64,000 bases of DNA from Pseudoduganella flava (GTDB lineage: Bacteria; Pseudomonadota; Gammaproteobacteria; Burkholderiales; Burkholderiaceae_D). The DNA is taken from positions 372,001 through 436,000 of the forward strand of contig NZ_VLKW01000003.1 of NCBI RefSeq assembly GCF_007830495.1, given 5' to 3'. Shown piece by piece: positions 1 through 9,038 of the stretch (positions are counted from its first letter, which is position 1; every line of letters starts with the position of its first letter). The notes below the pieces were generated by a model. That model was not told the DNA's origin. It did no database searches and saw only the letters and a program-made list of their open reading frames with translations. A program made the position numbers and the translations under genes.

Positions 1-15
1 GCGGCAGCGACAAGC

Positions 16-40
16 AAAGGACGGGCGACCGTCCTTTTTT
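16..40 (+). terminator. Rho-independent terminator of a gene left of the window
   Basis: A 9-bp perfect stem (AAAGGACGG / CCGTCCTTT) closes on a 4-base loop and runs into six T residues on the plus strand. It should end a plus-strand transcript whose gene lies outside the window. The complementary strand has only three T after the stem, so it is probably one-directional. Confidence 0.8.
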
Positions 41-220
41 CATGGGCCGGCGCGCCAGCCAGCAGCGCAGACCCTTAGAGTGCCCTTAACGCCGCGTCAA
101 CTGAACATTTTCTTAATGGAAAACAGGTTACACTCCGTTCCCTTATGAAACCCCTTCCTGCAACCTTGCCGTAACGCCGCCGCACTTGTCCGGCGGCGTG
201 CGCACACGTACGAGCCGAAC

Positions 221-1489
221 ATGAAATTCCTGCGCAAAGTTACCGACAACGATGCCGTCAAGGCACTGGGCCCCGGCCTGATCACCGGGGCCGCCGACGA
301 CGACCCATCCGGCATCGCCACCTACTCCCAGGCCGGCGCGCAGTTCGGCTTCAACATGTTGTGGACGCTGGTGCTGACCTATCCGCTGATGGTCGGCATC
401 CAGCTCGTGTCCGCCCGCATCGGCCTCGTCACGGGGCGCGGCCTGGCGGCCAACATCCGCCGCGCCTATCCGCCCGTGCTGCTGTATGCGATCGTGCTGC
501 TGCTGCTCGTGGCGAACATCATCAACATCGCGGCGGACGTCGCGGCGATGGGCGAGGCGCTGCACCTGGTCGCCGGCTTCGGCTCGGCCCACCTGTATTC
601 GCTCGGCTTCGGCTTCCTGTGCCTGACCCTGCAGCTGTACCTGCCGTACCGCACCTACGTGCGCTTCCTGAAGTGGCTCACACTCGCATTGCTGGCGTAT
701 GTCGCCACCGTCTTCGCGATCCATCTGGACTGGGCCGACGTCGCGCGCGCCACCATCGGGCCGCACTTCGCGTGGAACCGCGAATCGGTGGCACTGATCG
801 TCGCCGTGTTCGGCACGACGATCTCGCCCTACCTGTTCTTCTGGCAGGCATCGCAGGAGGTGGAGGAACTGCGCGATAGTTCCGCCAGCTCGCTGCGCCG
901 CGCCCCCACGTACGCGGCGCGGCACCTGCGCCGCATCAAGCTCGATACGTTCATCGGCATGGCGTTCTCGAACATCGTCGCGTTCTTCATCATGCTGACG
1001 GCGGCTGGCACGCTGGCCGTCCACGGCATCACCGACATTCAAAGTTCCGCGCAAGCGGCCGAGGCGCTGCGCCCGATCGCCGGCGAAGCGGCCTTCATCA
1101 TCTTCGCGCTGGGCATCATCGGCACCGGCATGCTGGCCATTCCCGTGCTGGCCGGTTCGGCCGCCTATGCGGTGACGGAGAGCTTCCGCTGGCGCAGCGG
1201 CCTGGATCGCACCGTGCTGGAAGCGCGCGAGTTCTACGCGATCATCTCGCTGGCGACGATCGGCGGCGTGGCGCTGAACTTCGCGCCGGTCGATCCGGTG
1301 CAGGCGCTGATCTGGTCCGCCCAGCTGAACGGCGTGATCGCCGTGCCGATCATGATCGTGATGATGCTCCTGGCCAGCAACGAGAACGTGATGGGCAAGT
1401 TCACGCTGACGCGGCGCCATGCGCTGTTCGGCTGGCTCGGCGTCGCCGTGATGGTGGTCGCGGTGACGGCGATGTTCGCATCCGCGTGA
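221..1489 (+). CDS. NRAMP-family divalent metal transporter-like protein
   Basis: Predicted 422-residue inner-membrane protein with about 11 hydrophobic segments and the overall NRAMP (MntH/DMT) layout. The first membrane segment carries DPSG (residues 28-31) followed by GIATYSQAGA, in the place of the canonical DPGN metal-binding motif. The equivalent of the TM6 MPH motif reads ISPY (residues 201-204), so the methionine and histidine typical of Mn/Fe transporters are missing. By family it should move a divalent cation with protons, but the altered binding site means the substrate cannot be assumed to be manganese or iron. It is followed at 85 bp by a small membrane protein gene on the same strand. 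The ATG at 221 is chosen because the NRAMP homology begins a few residues later. Confidence 0.85.
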   Translation: MKFLRKVTDNDAVKALGPGLITGAADDDPSGIATYSQAGAQFGFNMLWTLVLTYPLMVGIQLVSARIGLVTGRGLAANIRRAYPPVLLYAIVLLLLVANIINIAADVAAMGEALHLVAGFGSAHLYSLGFGFLCLTLQLYLPYRTYVRFLKWLTLALLAYVATVFAIHLDWADVARATIGPHFAWNRESVALIVAVFGTTISPYLFFWQASQEVEELRDSSASSLRRAPTYAARHLRRIKLDTFIGMAFSNIVAFFIMLTAAGTLAVHGITDIQSSAQAAEALRPIAGEAAFIIFALGIIGTGMLAIPVLAGSAAYAVTESFRWRSGLDRTVLEAREFYAIISLATIGGVALNFAPVDPVQALIWSAQLNGVIAVPIMIVMMLLASNENVMGKFTLTRRHALFGWLGVAVMVVAVTAMFASA

Positions 1490-1573
1490 AGCAGCGACGA
1501 CAATGTTCCCACAAATCGATGACACCCGATCTTTACAATCGCCTGCTTCAACGATCACAACAGGGGTGTCATC

Positions 1574-2056
1574 ATGCGTTTGGAATCAGTTCAATCCGCC
1601 GCTCAGCCGGCCGCTCAGCCGGCAGTCTCGTCGGCGGGCGTCGTCTGGATCAAGCTGGCCGTGCTGTACCTGGCCGCCGGTGTCGCGCTCGGCATGGCGA
1701 TGGGCATGCGCCAGGACTTCACGCTGCGGCCCGTGCATGCGCACGTGAACCTGCTGGGCTGGACGACGCTGGCGCTGGCCGGCATCATTTACTCGATCTT
1801 CCCGCAGGCCGGCAACAGCGTGCTGGCGCGCGTGCACTTCTGGCTGATGAACCTCGCGCTGCCCGTGATGATGGGCGCGCTGGCCTATGTGCTGACGACG
1901 GGCGACGTCAAGGTGCTGCCGGCGCTGGTGGTGTCGGAACTGGCCGCGGCGGCGGCGATCGTCGCGTTTGCCGCGAACCTGTTCCTGAACCTGGGCGGTG
2001 CGGAGCGCGACGTGCGCGGCCAGGGGGAAGTGGCCGATCCGGCGCGGGTGGCATAA
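1574..2056 (+). CDS. Small four-helix membrane protein related to heme-copper oxidase subunit I
   Basis: A 160-residue protein with four hydrophobic segments. The RPVHAHVNLLGW motif (about residues 53-64) is characteristic of small proteins that resemble the N-terminal helices of cbb3/NorB-type oxidase subunit I and are often labelled cytochrome-c oxidase. Only this fragment of the family is present: a full subunit I has 12 helices and six conserved histidines, so this cannot be an oxidase by itself. Function unknown; a heme or metal role at the membrane is possible from the two histidines. The C-terminal 20 residues are polar. A bidirectional terminator follows directly after the stop codon. 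Confidence 0.7.
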   Translation: MRLESVQSAAQPAAQPAVSSAGVVWIKLAVLYLAAGVALGMAMGMRQDFTLRPVHAHVNLLGWTTLALAGIIYSIFPQAGNSVLARVHFWLMNLALPVMMGALAYVLTTGDVKVLPALVVSELAAAAAIVAFAANLFLNLGGAERDVRGQGEVADPARVA

Positions 2057-2080
2057 AAAAAGCGGCGATGCCGCTTTTTT
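2055..2080. terminator. Bidirectional terminator between the small membrane protein gene and corA
   Basis: An 11-bp stem (AAAAAAGCGGC / GCCGCTTTTTT) with a 3-base loop has T-runs on both strands. It separates two convergent genes. The minus-strand stop codon of corA starts at the last base of the T-run, so corA ends inside the terminator. Confidence 0.9.
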
Positions 2081-3045
2081 CACTTGAGCCAGCCCCGGTG
2101 CCGGAAGTACAGGAACGGCGCGATCGCGCTGGTGATCATCAGGCCCCAGGCCCACGGATAACCGGCCGCCCAGTGCAGCTCCGGCATGAAGTCGAAGTTC
2201 ATGCCGTACACGCTGGCGATCAGGGTCGGCGGCAGGAACGCCACGCTGGCCACGGAGAAGATCTTGATGATCTTGTTCTGGTTGATGTTGATGAAGCCGA
2301 CCGTGGCGTCCATCAGGAAGTTGATCTTGTCGAACAGGAACGAGGTGTGGCCGTCCAGCGATTCGATGTCGCGCAGGATCTGGCGCGCCTCCTCGAACTG
2401 CTCGGAGTTCAACAGGCGGCCGCGCATCAGGAAGCTGACGGCGCGCCGGGTATCCATCATGTTGCGGCGGATCCGGCCGTTCAAGTCTTCCTCGTGAGCG
2501 ATGGCGGACAGCGCGTCGGCGGCGTCCTTGTCGGTGAATTCCTCCTGCAGCACGCGGAACGACACTTCTTCCAGGTTCTGGTAGATGCCTTCCAGCGCGT
2601 CAGCCGAGTATTCGGCGTCGGTCGCGTACAGGTCCAGCAGCACATCCATGTAGTCGGCGATCGAGCCGGGCCGCGAGCGCGCGCGCATGCGCACGAGGCG
2701 GAACACGGGCAGGTCGTCCGTATGGACGGAGAACAGCATCTTGCGGGCCAGGATGAACGCCACCGTGACGACGCGCGACGGGCCGTCGTCTTCTTCCAGC
2801 AGGAAGTCGGTGCGCAGGTGCAGGTCGCCATTTTCCGCTTCGTAGTAGCGGGCCGACGCTTCGATGTCCTTGACTTCGTCCTCACCCGGCAGGATGACGC
2901 CATACATGGCCTTGACCCACGCCCGCTCGTCGTCCGTCGGGTCGGTCAGGTCCACCCACACGGGTGCCACTTGTTCAAGGTCTTCGCGCGTTTCGATGGG
3001 GACCTGGTTCAGCCGGCCATTTTGTAGAACGAAGACATTAATCAT
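2080..3045 (-). CDS. corA: CorA-family magnesium/cobalt transporter
   Basis: Predicted 321-residue inner-membrane channel for Mg2+ (and Co2+/Ni2+). The long N-terminal cytoplasmic domain is followed by two C-terminal transmembrane helices, with the signature YGMNF at the end of the first helix and a basic C-terminus, as in CorA. The start is set at the ATG at 3043-3045 (protein begins MINVFVLQ). A longer reading frame upstream to 3180 would add a Cys-rich stretch with no family similarity. The preceding gene on this strand, mtgA, ends 158 bp upstream, so corA probably has its own promoter in 3046-3202, where I see no clear consensus. Confidence 0.95.
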   Translation of the reverse strand: MINVFVLQNGRLNQVPIETREDLEQVAPVWVDLTDPTDDERAWVKAMYGVILPGEDEVKDIEASARYYEAENGDLHLRTDFLLEEDDGPSRVVTVAFILARKMLFSVHTDDLPVFRLVRMRARSRPGSIADYMDVLLDLYATDAEYSADALEGIYQNLEEVSFRVLQEEFTDKDAADALSAIAHEEDLNGRIRRNMMDTRRAVSFLMRGRLLNSEQFEEARQILRDIESLDGHTSFLFDKINFLMDATVGFININQNKIIKIFSVASVAFLPPTLIASVYGMNFDFMPELHWAAGYPWAWGLMITSAIAPFLYFRHRGWLK

Positions 3046-3202
3046 GGGCACTCTCAGCCGACAGGGATTCTGGACACTTTGAAGGGGGAGACGGGTTCCC
3101 CAGGCGCAAAAAATAAAACAGCGCAAGTGTACAGGCAAAGCCATGGGCCAGACCACCCCGGACAAGCACTTTTTATCCAAGGCATCGTCCGGTGCGGCAT
3201 TT

Positions 3203-3916
3203 TTACGGCACGTCCGACGCGCCCATCCGGCGCAGGATGATGTCGGTGCGCCGGTTCAGGTAGCGCGTGCTGCGGTGCGCGTCGTAATAACGGGGGTTCG
3301 GCAGCATCACGGCCAGCCTGGCCGCCTGCGCCGGCCCCAGTTTCGACGCCGGGATCTTGTAATAATGGCGCGCCGCCGCCTCGGCCCCATAGATGCCGCG
3401 GCCGAACTCGACGACGTTCAGGTAGATCTCGAAGATGCGCCGCTTGTCCAGCACCCCTTCGAGCATGTAGGCGATGATCAGCTCCTGGCCCTTGCGCAGG
3501 TAGCTGCGCGAGCCGGACAGGAACAGGTTCTTGGCCAGCTGCTGCGTGATCGTCGAGCCGCCGTGCGTGACCTTCTTGCGCTTTTCGTTGCGCTCGTAAG
3601 CCTGTTCCAGCGCGTCCCAGTCGACGCCGTCGTGCTCCGAGAAATTGGCGTCCTCGGAGGCGATGATGGCCCGCTTCAGCTTCACCGAGATGCGCTCGTA
3701 CGGCACCCACTGCTGCACGATCTTCGCGTTCGGATCCGTCTCGCGCATTGCCGAGAGCTGCTGGCGCATGAATGCCGTCATCTCCGGGTTGTGGTCGCGC
3801 CACCACCAGATCTGCACGAGGAAATAGGCCTGCACGGCCAGGAACAGCACGATGGGAACGATGAACAGCCATTTCACCCAGCGCCAACGGCCGGGCGCAT
3901 TGCGAGTTTTTGCCAT
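3203..3916 (-). CDS. mtgA: Monofunctional biosynthetic peptidoglycan transglycosylase
   Basis: Predicted 237-residue, membrane-anchored GT51 glycosyltransferase that polymerises lipid II into glycan strands in the periplasm. One N-terminal membrane helix (about residues 15-35) precedes the catalytic domain. The GT51 motifs EDANFSEHDGVDWDA (catalytic Glu) and GGSTITQQLAKNLFLS are intact. There is no transpeptidase domain and the length is usual for MtgA. It is the last gene of the mpl-to-mtgA run and starts 12 bp after aroE, an association often seen in betaproteobacteria. Confidence 0.95.
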   Translation of the reverse strand: MAKTRNAPGRWRWVKWLFIVPIVLFLAVQAYFLVQIWWWRDHNPEMTAFMRQQLSAMRETDPNAKIVQQWVPYERISVKLKRAIIASEDANFSEHDGVDWDALEQAYERNEKRKKVTHGGSTITQQLAKNLFLSGSRSYLRKGQELIIAYMLEGVLDKRRIFEIYLNVVEFGRGIYGAEAAARHYYKIPASKLGPAQAARLAVMLPNPRYYDAHRSTRYLNRRTDIILRRMGASDVP

Positions 3917-3928
3917 GTCAGGATCGGA

Positions 3929-4738
3929 TCAACGCAGGTTCGCCAGTACCGGAGCCGTATCCGGGCGCACGCCGCGCCAGCCGTGGAACGCTTCGGCGGC
4001 CTGCTCCACCAGCATGCCCAGGCCGTCGCGCGCGGTGGCGCCATGCTCCAGCGCGAAGCGCATGAAGACGGTCGGCTCCTTCCCATACATCATATCCAAC
4101 GCGAGCGTGCCTGGCTGGAAAACCGTCGGCGGCACGGGCGGCAGGTCCGCCTGCAGGCTGGCCGACGTGGCGTTGATGACGATATCGAAGCTGCCGGTAA
4201 TCTCCGCGAAGCCGCAGGCCGACACGATGCCGGCGCCGCCCAGCGCGGCGAACTGCTGCACCAGCTGCTGCGCGGCGGCCACGGTGCGGTTCGCGATCAC
4301 CAGGGCGGCCGGCCGGTGCTCGAGGATCGGCAGCACGGCGCCGCGCGCGGCACCGCCCGCCCCCAGCAGCAGCACGCGCTTGCCGACGATCGGGACGCCG
4401 GCGTTGGCCGTGATGTCCGCCACCAGGCCGGCGCCGTCCGTGTTGTCGCCGGTGATACCGTGCGCGTCGAACAGCAGCGTGTTGACGGCGCCGGCGGCCT
4501 GCGCCCGCACCGTCAGCGCGTTCGCCAGCCGGTAGGCCTCCAGCTTGAACGGCACCGTCACATTGGCGCCCTTGCCCCCTTCGGCGATGAACGCGTGCAC
4601 GGCGGCGGCAAAGCCGTCCAGCGGCGCGAGGCGTTTTTCATAGGTCAGCTGCTGCCCCGTCTGGGCCGCGAACGCGGCGTGGATGTCGGGCGATTTGCTG
4701 TGGGCGATCGGGTTGCCGAACACGCAGTAGTGATCCAA
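3929..4738 (-). CDS. aroE: Shikimate dehydrogenase
   Basis: Predicted 269-residue NADP-dependent enzyme converting 3-dehydroshikimate to shikimate in aromatic amino-acid synthesis. Visible are the substrate-binding SKSP motif near the N-terminus, [11 protein letters not shown] with the catalytic lysine, DNTDGAGL with the catalytic aspartate, and the glycine-rich [10 protein letters not shown] nucleotide-binding loop. The start is a TTG codon at 4736-4738, not an upstream ATG: it gives the expected N-terminus [16 protein letters not shown] and has a GGAGG ribosome-binding site 8 bases upstream. That site lies in the final codons of tonB, whose stop is only two bases away, so translational coupling is likely. 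Confidence 0.93.
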   Translation of the reverse strand: MDHYCVFGNPIAHSKSPDIHAAFAAQTGQQLTYEKRLAPLDGFAAAVHAFIAEGGKGANVTVPFKLEAYRLANALTVRAQAAGAVNTLLFDAHGITGDNTDGAGLVADITANAGVPIVGKRVLLLGAGGAARGAVLPILEHRPAALVIANRTVAAAQQLVQQFAALGGAGIVSACGFAEITGSFDIVINATSASLQADLPPVPPTVFQPGTLALDMMYGKEPTVFMRFALEHGATARDGLGMLVEQAAEAFHGWRGVRPDTAPVLANLR

Positions 4739-4740
4739 TT

Positions 4741-5622
4741 TCAGTTTCCTCCGCTCAGTTTCGTTTCGAGTTTTTCTTCGCGCGTGAATTTGAAGCGGGT
4801 GATGATGACCCACAGGTCGTCGCGATCGTTCGACAGCATGTTCGGCGGGAACTTGCCGAACGGCGCGGCGCGGCGGACGATCGCGATCGCGGCGTCGTCC
4901 AGCGCGGGATTGCCGGAGCTTTTCTGCACCGTGATGCCGCCCTCCTTCATGTACAGCGTGCCGTCCTGGAAGATCGGAATGGACAGCACCAGCTCGCCGT
5001 ACAGCTTGCGGCCGTTCTTTTGCGGGAAGTTCAACGTGCCCACTTCCTCCACCTTGCGCTGGAATGCCTTGTAATACATCGCATAGCCGACCTGCTGGGT
5101 GCTGGGCGTGATGTAGGTGCGGCGCGGGCGCTTGTTCTGGTCTTCGATCGTCTGCGTGATCTCGGCCGCCATGCGCGCGATCGCGCGGCTGCTCTCGATC
5201 AGGTCGGCGCCGGTGGGGGTCGGATCGGGTTTGCTGTTTTCGGTGACGGGTGCGGCGCGGTACGGCGTCGTCTTCATCTGCGTCAAGAGCTTCTTCTGCT
5301 GCTCTTCCAGCTCGGCGATGCGGCGGCGCGATGCCTCGATGCTGTCGCCGGACGCCATCTTGCGCAGGTCCGGCAGCGGCGACTTGGAGCGGCCCTTGTC
5401 GGCATTGCCGCCGCCCTCCAGGTTCGCCTGCGCCAGCGCCTCGGCCTTCAACGGCTTGTTGGCATGCTTGGCATTGACGAGGATGACTTCCAGCGCGGGA
5501 TCGGTGGGCGCCATCTTCGGCTCCACGGGCACCACGAAGCGCACCGCCAGCAAGACCGCGTGAGCGAGCACCGAGAGGGCCAGGGCGATCGCGAGGAACC
5601 TGTTTTCTTGTAAATACTTCAC
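4741..5622 (-). CDS. TonB-like energy transducer
   Basis: A 293-residue protein with one N-terminal membrane helix (about residues 9-32), a charged periplasmic linker with a predicted coiled coil (about 95-115, [13 protein letters not shown]), and a C-terminal TonB-type domain (about 200-285) with the pattern of Gly/Leu-rich strands ending in WVIITRFKF. It should couple the inner-membrane proton gradient to outer-membrane receptors. The proline-rich spacer of classical TonB is weak, and no exbB/exbD genes are adjacent, so it may be a specialised TonB or a TolA-like protein. The start is GTG at 5620-5622. A palindromic repeat lies upstream, between it and the ribonuclease gene. Confidence 0.8.
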   Translation of the reverse strand: MKYLQENRFLAIALALSVLAHAVLLAVRFVVPVEPKMAPTDPALEVILVNAKHANKPLKAEALAQANLEGGGNADKGRSKSPLPDLRKMASGDSIEASRRRIAELEEQQKKLLTQMKTTPYRAAPVTENSKPDPTPTGADLIESSRAIARMAAEITQTIEDQNKRPRRTYITPSTQQVGYAMYYKAFQRKVEEVGTLNFPQKNGRKLYGELVLSIPIFQDGTLYMKEGGITVQKSSGNPALDDAAIAIVRRAAPFGKFPPNMLSNDRDDLWVIITRFKFTREEKLETKLSGGN

Positions 5623-5696
5623 GCGGGCGACGAAAAGGCTAGGCAGAATTTTGCCATTCTACCGTCACTGCATGCGGGTCGCGATAGAAATTCCCA

Positions 5697-5761
5697 CCCC
5701 AAATTCAAACCCTGGGGTCAGACCCGGCGGGTCTGACCCCGGCTTCTGCCTTGGGGTTTAA
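5697..5761. repeat. Short palindromic intergenic repeat, copy A
   Basis: A perfect 12-bp inverted repeat (GGGGTCAGACCC at 5714-5725 and its complement at 5729-5740) with a 3-base loop. Outer arms AAACCC and GGGTTT flank it. The right flank CCGGCTTCTGCCTTGGG is shared with the long copies at 45.1 and 63.4 kb, and the left flank CCCCAAATTCAAACCC is close to theirs. It lies in the gap between the RNase II-type gene and tonB, inside an apparent operon, where the hairpin could affect processing or stability of the transcript. Confidence 0.85.
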
Positions 5762-5796
5762 AAAGCGCAGCCGGCCCGCATCCGGGTAAACATCGG

Positions 5797-7857
5797 CTAG
5801 CCGGCGTTCTGCTGCTGCGCCGCTTCGTCCGCCAGCTCGGCCACTTCGGCCTTCTCGTCGGCCGGCTGGTCCGGGTCCGGTACCAGTTCGGGCAACGTCT
5901 CGGCGACGACTTCCTCTTCTTCCTCGAAGTCGATCTCGGCGGCCGGGGCGGCCGCTTCGATTTCCAGCAGGCGGGTTTCGATCGACAGGTCCACTTCGTC
6001 CCAGCGGATCACGTCCAGCTTCACGGCCGCGCCACGCGGTGCCGATGGCATGCCCGGCAAGCGGATCACCAGCGGGATCTCGGTCAGGCGCAGCACTTCA
6101 TCCTTCAGCACGACGGCGTCGACCTGCTGCTTGTTTTCCTGGCCCAGCCAGCGCAGGCACCAGTAGCGCTCCATGTTCGACTGGAAGTCGGCATAGGCGG
6201 CGTAGGCGGCATCGAACGCGGAGACGATCGCGAACAGGTTCGCATCCTTGTGCTTGAACGGCGCGACCAGCGGCGCCATCACGCCCTTCTCGGCCACGGC
6301 CAGGATCTGCCATTGATTGACGAGGTCCGTATAGCGGCGCAGCGGCGACGTGCTCCAGGCGTACTGGTCGACGCCCAGGCCTTCGTGCGGCGCCGCGTGC
6401 GTCAGCATGCGCACCTGCATCTTGGCGTTCCAGCCGCCCACGCCGCGGCCCTGGCTGCGGTAGATGCCCGGCACGCCATGGTCGTGCATCAGCTTGCCCC
6501 AGGTGCTGTTCGCGAAGATCATCAGTTCGGCGACGATCTTGTCCAGCGGCGCACCGCGCTTGCGGCGCGTGATCGTCACGACATCGTCATCGACGTAGAA
6601 GTTGAAGTCGACGCGGTTGTTCTGCTCCGGCTTCAGGCCGAACGCTTCGCGCTTGGCCATCCGCCCCGCCTCCAGGTGCTGGGCCCACGCCCACAGCAAG
6701 GTCAGCTCGGCCTTGCGGGGGTAATCGCCCGCGCCGCTGGCCAGCGTCTCTTCGTTGACGACGTCGTCCAGGTCGTTGTGCCGCAGGTTGTTCGCGATCG
6801 GCACCATCTCGGCGCGCGTCTCGGTCGACACGACGCTCCAGTCGGCCGTGTCGAGCGTCGCATACAGCGACAGCGCCGGGCAGGTCTTGCCTTCGGCCAG
6901 CGTGAACGCCTCGACGATGGAATCCGGCAGCATCGTGATCTTGTCGCCCGGCATATACACGGTCGACAGGCGCGTGCGCGCGATCTTGTCGACCGAATCC
7001 TCGGGCTTGATGCCCAGGCCCGGCGCGGCGATGTGGATGCCGATGCGCACCTTGCCGTCGTCCAGGCGGGTGATCGAGAACGCGTCGTCGATCTCCGTCG
7101 TCGTCACGTCGTCGATCGAGAACGCCTCGACGTCCGCCACCGGCAGATTATTCGGAGCCTTCGGCACCGGCACGTCCGGGAAGCCTTGGCCGCGCGGGAA
7201 GTGCTCGAACAGGAAGCGCGCCATGTGCAGGTCCTTCGCCGAGCCCACGCCGCCGACGGCCAGCATCAGCCGCGCCGGCGTCGTATGCAGCTCGTTGCAT
7301 GCCGCTTCCAGCGCCTTGTATTCAATGGTGTTCTTGTCCGGCTTGAACAGCAGCTGCTGGACGATGTGCGCCATCGACTCCGGCAGGCGGTTGGTCTTCA
7401 GCTCGTCCACGTACTGCTGCTGCACCAGCGCCTGCTGCTTCTTCTTCTCGATGCCGGCCAGCGCGGCCTTCAGGGCCTGCTCCGGCGCCGCCTTGTAGCG
7501 CCCGCGGCCCTTCTTGTAGAAATAGATCGGTGCCGAGTGCAGCGCCAGGATCAGGCCCGCCGCCTCGTGCGGCAGCGGTGCATGGCCGAAGTATTCGGCG
7601 CCCAGCTCCGCGAAGCCGAATTCCTCTTCGCCGGCCACCTCCCACAGGAAGTCGAGATCGACATCGGCCACGACGGCCCGCGCCTGTTCCATCAACGCCT
7701 CCGGTGCCGGCTTCTCGTACTGCAGCAGCACGTCCTTGGCCTTCACCTTCGTGCGCTTGCCGGTGGCCATCTCGACCTGGTAGGCCTCGCCAGCCTGGGA
7801 CAGCACGGTTCCGACCTTGAAATCGCCGGATTCTTCAAAAAAGACATTCATGTTCAT
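5797..7857 (-). CDS. RNB-domain exoribonuclease (RNase II family)
   Basis: Predicted 686-residue 3'-to-5' exoribonuclease. The central RNB catalytic domain (about residues 250-570) shows the acidic metal-binding motif SIDDVTTTEIDDAFS, then GIHIAAPG, the RTRLSTVYMPGDKITMLP segment and LAEGKTCPALS. The N-terminal region is longer than in E. coli RNase II and has no obvious cold-shock domains; the C-terminal tail is very acidic (EEEEE and Ala/Glu-rich). It is shorter than RNase R and lacks its basic tail, so an RNase II-type or Rnb-like enzyme is preferred. Its start overlaps the ubiC stop (ATGA at 7854-7857). A second in-frame ATG two codons later is an alternative start. Confidence 0.88.
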   Translation of the reverse strand: MNMNVFFEESGDFKVGTVLSQAGEAYQVEMATGKRTKVKAKDVLLQYEKPAPEALMEQARAVVADVDLDFLWEVAGEEEFGFAELGAEYFGHAPLPHEAAGLILALHSAPIYFYKKGRGRYKAAPEQALKAALAGIEKKKQQALVQQQYVDELKTNRLPESMAHIVQQLLFKPDKNTIEYKALEAACNELHTTPARLMLAVGGVGSAKDLHMARFLFEHFPRGQGFPDVPVPKAPNNLPVADVEAFSIDDVTTTEIDDAFSITRLDDGKVRIGIHIAAPGLGIKPEDSVDKIARTRLSTVYMPGDKITMLPDSIVEAFTLAEGKTCPALSLYATLDTADWSVVSTETRAEMVPIANNLRHNDLDDVVNEETLASGAGDYPRKAELTLLWAWAQHLEAGRMAKREAFGLKPEQNNRVDFNFYVDDDVVTITRRKRGAPLDKIVAELMIFANSTWGKLMHDHGVPGIYRSQGRGVGGWNAKMQVRMLTHAAPHEGLGVDQYAWSTSPLRRYTDLVNQWQILAVAEKGVMAPLVAPFKHKDANLFAIVSAFDAAYAAYADFQSNMERYWCLRWLGQENKQQVDAVVLKDEVLRLTEIPLVIRLPGMPSAPRGAAVKLDVIRWDEVDLSIETRLLEIEAAAPAAEIDFEEEEEVVAETLPELVPDPDQPADEKAEVAELADEAAQQQNAG

Positions 7858-8444
7858 CTCGTGTTGGAGGTTCTTGGCACCAGCTTCAGGACCGTCGGCA
7901 GGAACACCTCGGTCACCAGCAGCGTGCCCTGGCGCCGCCGGTACAGGCAGCGCCGCGCATACAGCAATTGTTCTTCAGGCACGGCCCGGCCCTCGGCCGT
8001 CCACGCCGCCCTGGCCCGGCGCGCCAGCGGATGGCTGGCACGCAGCCGGGCATATTCCAGCGCGCCGCGCAGCACCATCGGGTCGCCGAACAGCGTGGTG
8101 CCCAGCGAGCGCTCGCCCAGCGCGGAAAACAGCGGCCAGTCCGACGCGTCCGCACTCATCGGCACCACCGTGTGCGCGAACACCACGGGCGTATTATCAC
8201 ACCGCAGCAGCACTTCCCGTTCCCAGCAGCGGGTGGCGCGGGCAAAGCCCAGCACCTGCGCCTCGTCCGCCAGGCAAGGCGCCGCATGCTGGTGCAGCAC
8301 CTGCACGCGGAACGCGTCGCTATGGCCTTTCAGGCGCGCCGTCAGCGAGCCGCCGGACGTGAGCCAGCGCGCCAGCGCCGCCGGCGCGTTCACGGCCAGC
8401 ACGTGCCGGTACCAGTTGGCCCGGCGCAGCGACTGTTCCCTCAT
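7854..8444 (-). CDS. ubiC: Chorismate--pyruvate lyase
   Basis: Predicted 196-residue cytoplasmic enzyme that cleaves chorismate to 4-hydroxybenzoate, the first committed step of ubiquinone synthesis. Recognisable UbiC features are the N-terminal WLTSGGSLTARL segment, the REVLLRCDNTPVVFAHTVVP block and the late arginine and glutamate positions near the LLVTEVFLP ending. The start ATG at 8442-8444 overlaps the stop of the esterase gene as ATGA, and the stop overlaps the next start in the same way, so the three genes form one translationally coupled block. No ubiA follows, unlike in enterobacteria. Confidence 0.92.
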   Translation of the reverse strand: MREQSLRRANWYRHVLAVNAPAALARWLTSGGSLTARLKGHSDAFRVQVLHQHAAPCLADEAQVLGFARATRCWEREVLLRCDNTPVVFAHTVVPMSADASDWPLFSALGERSLGTTLFGDPMVLRGALEYARLRASHPLARRARAAWTAEGRAVPEEQLLYARRCLYRRRQGTLLVTEVFLPTVLKLVPRTSNTR

Positions 8445-9031
8445 CCGGCCCGCACCCCGCAGAACGCCAGCACCTCGTCCACGTACTGCGCGAATTCGCT
8501 GATGCCGTGGTCCGAGCCGTTGATGACGCGGTGCCGCGCGCCGGGGTAGTGGGCGACCATGTCGCGCCAGTCGAGCACTTCGTCGCCCGTGGCCGCGACG
8601 AGGAAGTAGCGGTCCGGCCGGCTGATCGCCGGCACGGCCAGGTCCTGCAGTTCGTCGATGTAGTCGCGCTTGAACTCGAACGGCTCGCCGCTGTGGTACA
8701 TCGTCGTCATGCCGACGTATTTTTCCAGGTCGACAAGCGGCGTCACGGCCGGGTTCAGCAGCACGGCGCGGCAGCCCAGCCGCTCGGCCAGCCACGTGGC
8801 GTAATAACCGCCCAGCGACGAGCCGACGATCGCCAGCTCATTGGCTATCTCGCTGGCCGGCACGTCCGCCACCAAGGCCTGCGCCTGTTCGATGGCCAGC
8901 CGCGGCGACGCCGGCAGCTGCGGTGCCAGGTATTCGGCGGCGCGGCCCAGCTGCGCCATCCGTTCGCCCAGCAGGCGCCCCTTCATCGACAGCGGCGACG
9001 AACGGAACCCGTGAAGGTAAAGAATCTTCAC
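8441..9031 (-). CDS. YqiA/YcfP-type alpha/beta-fold hydrolase
   Basis: A 196-residue alpha/beta hydrolase. It opens with MKILYLHGFRSSP (oxyanion-hole region) and has the nucleophile elbow GSSLGGYYA (Ser about residue 91). A late aspartate (GDEVLDW) and histidine (NGSDHGI) complete a plausible triad. This matches the YqiA/UPF0227 esterase family, whose natural substrate is not well defined. It sits between mpl and ubiC, as in other Burkholderiales, which suggests shared expression rather than shared pathway. Confidence 0.88.
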   Translation of the reverse strand: MKILYLHGFRSSPLSMKGRLLGERMAQLGRAAEYLAPQLPASPRLAIEQAQALVADVPASEIANELAIVGSSLGGYYATWLAERLGCRAVLLNPAVTPLVDLEKYVGMTTMYHSGEPFEFKRDYIDELQDLAVPAISRPDRYFLVAATGDEVLDWRDMVAHYPGARHRVINGSDHGISEFAQYVDEVLAFCGVRAG

Positions 9032-9038
9032 GGCCGGA

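Noticed and set aside
143..1558. Minus-strand 471-residue frame opposite the NRAMP gene
   Set aside because: Extreme Arg/Gln/His composition typical of antisense frames; the plus-strand product has membrane topology and motifs.
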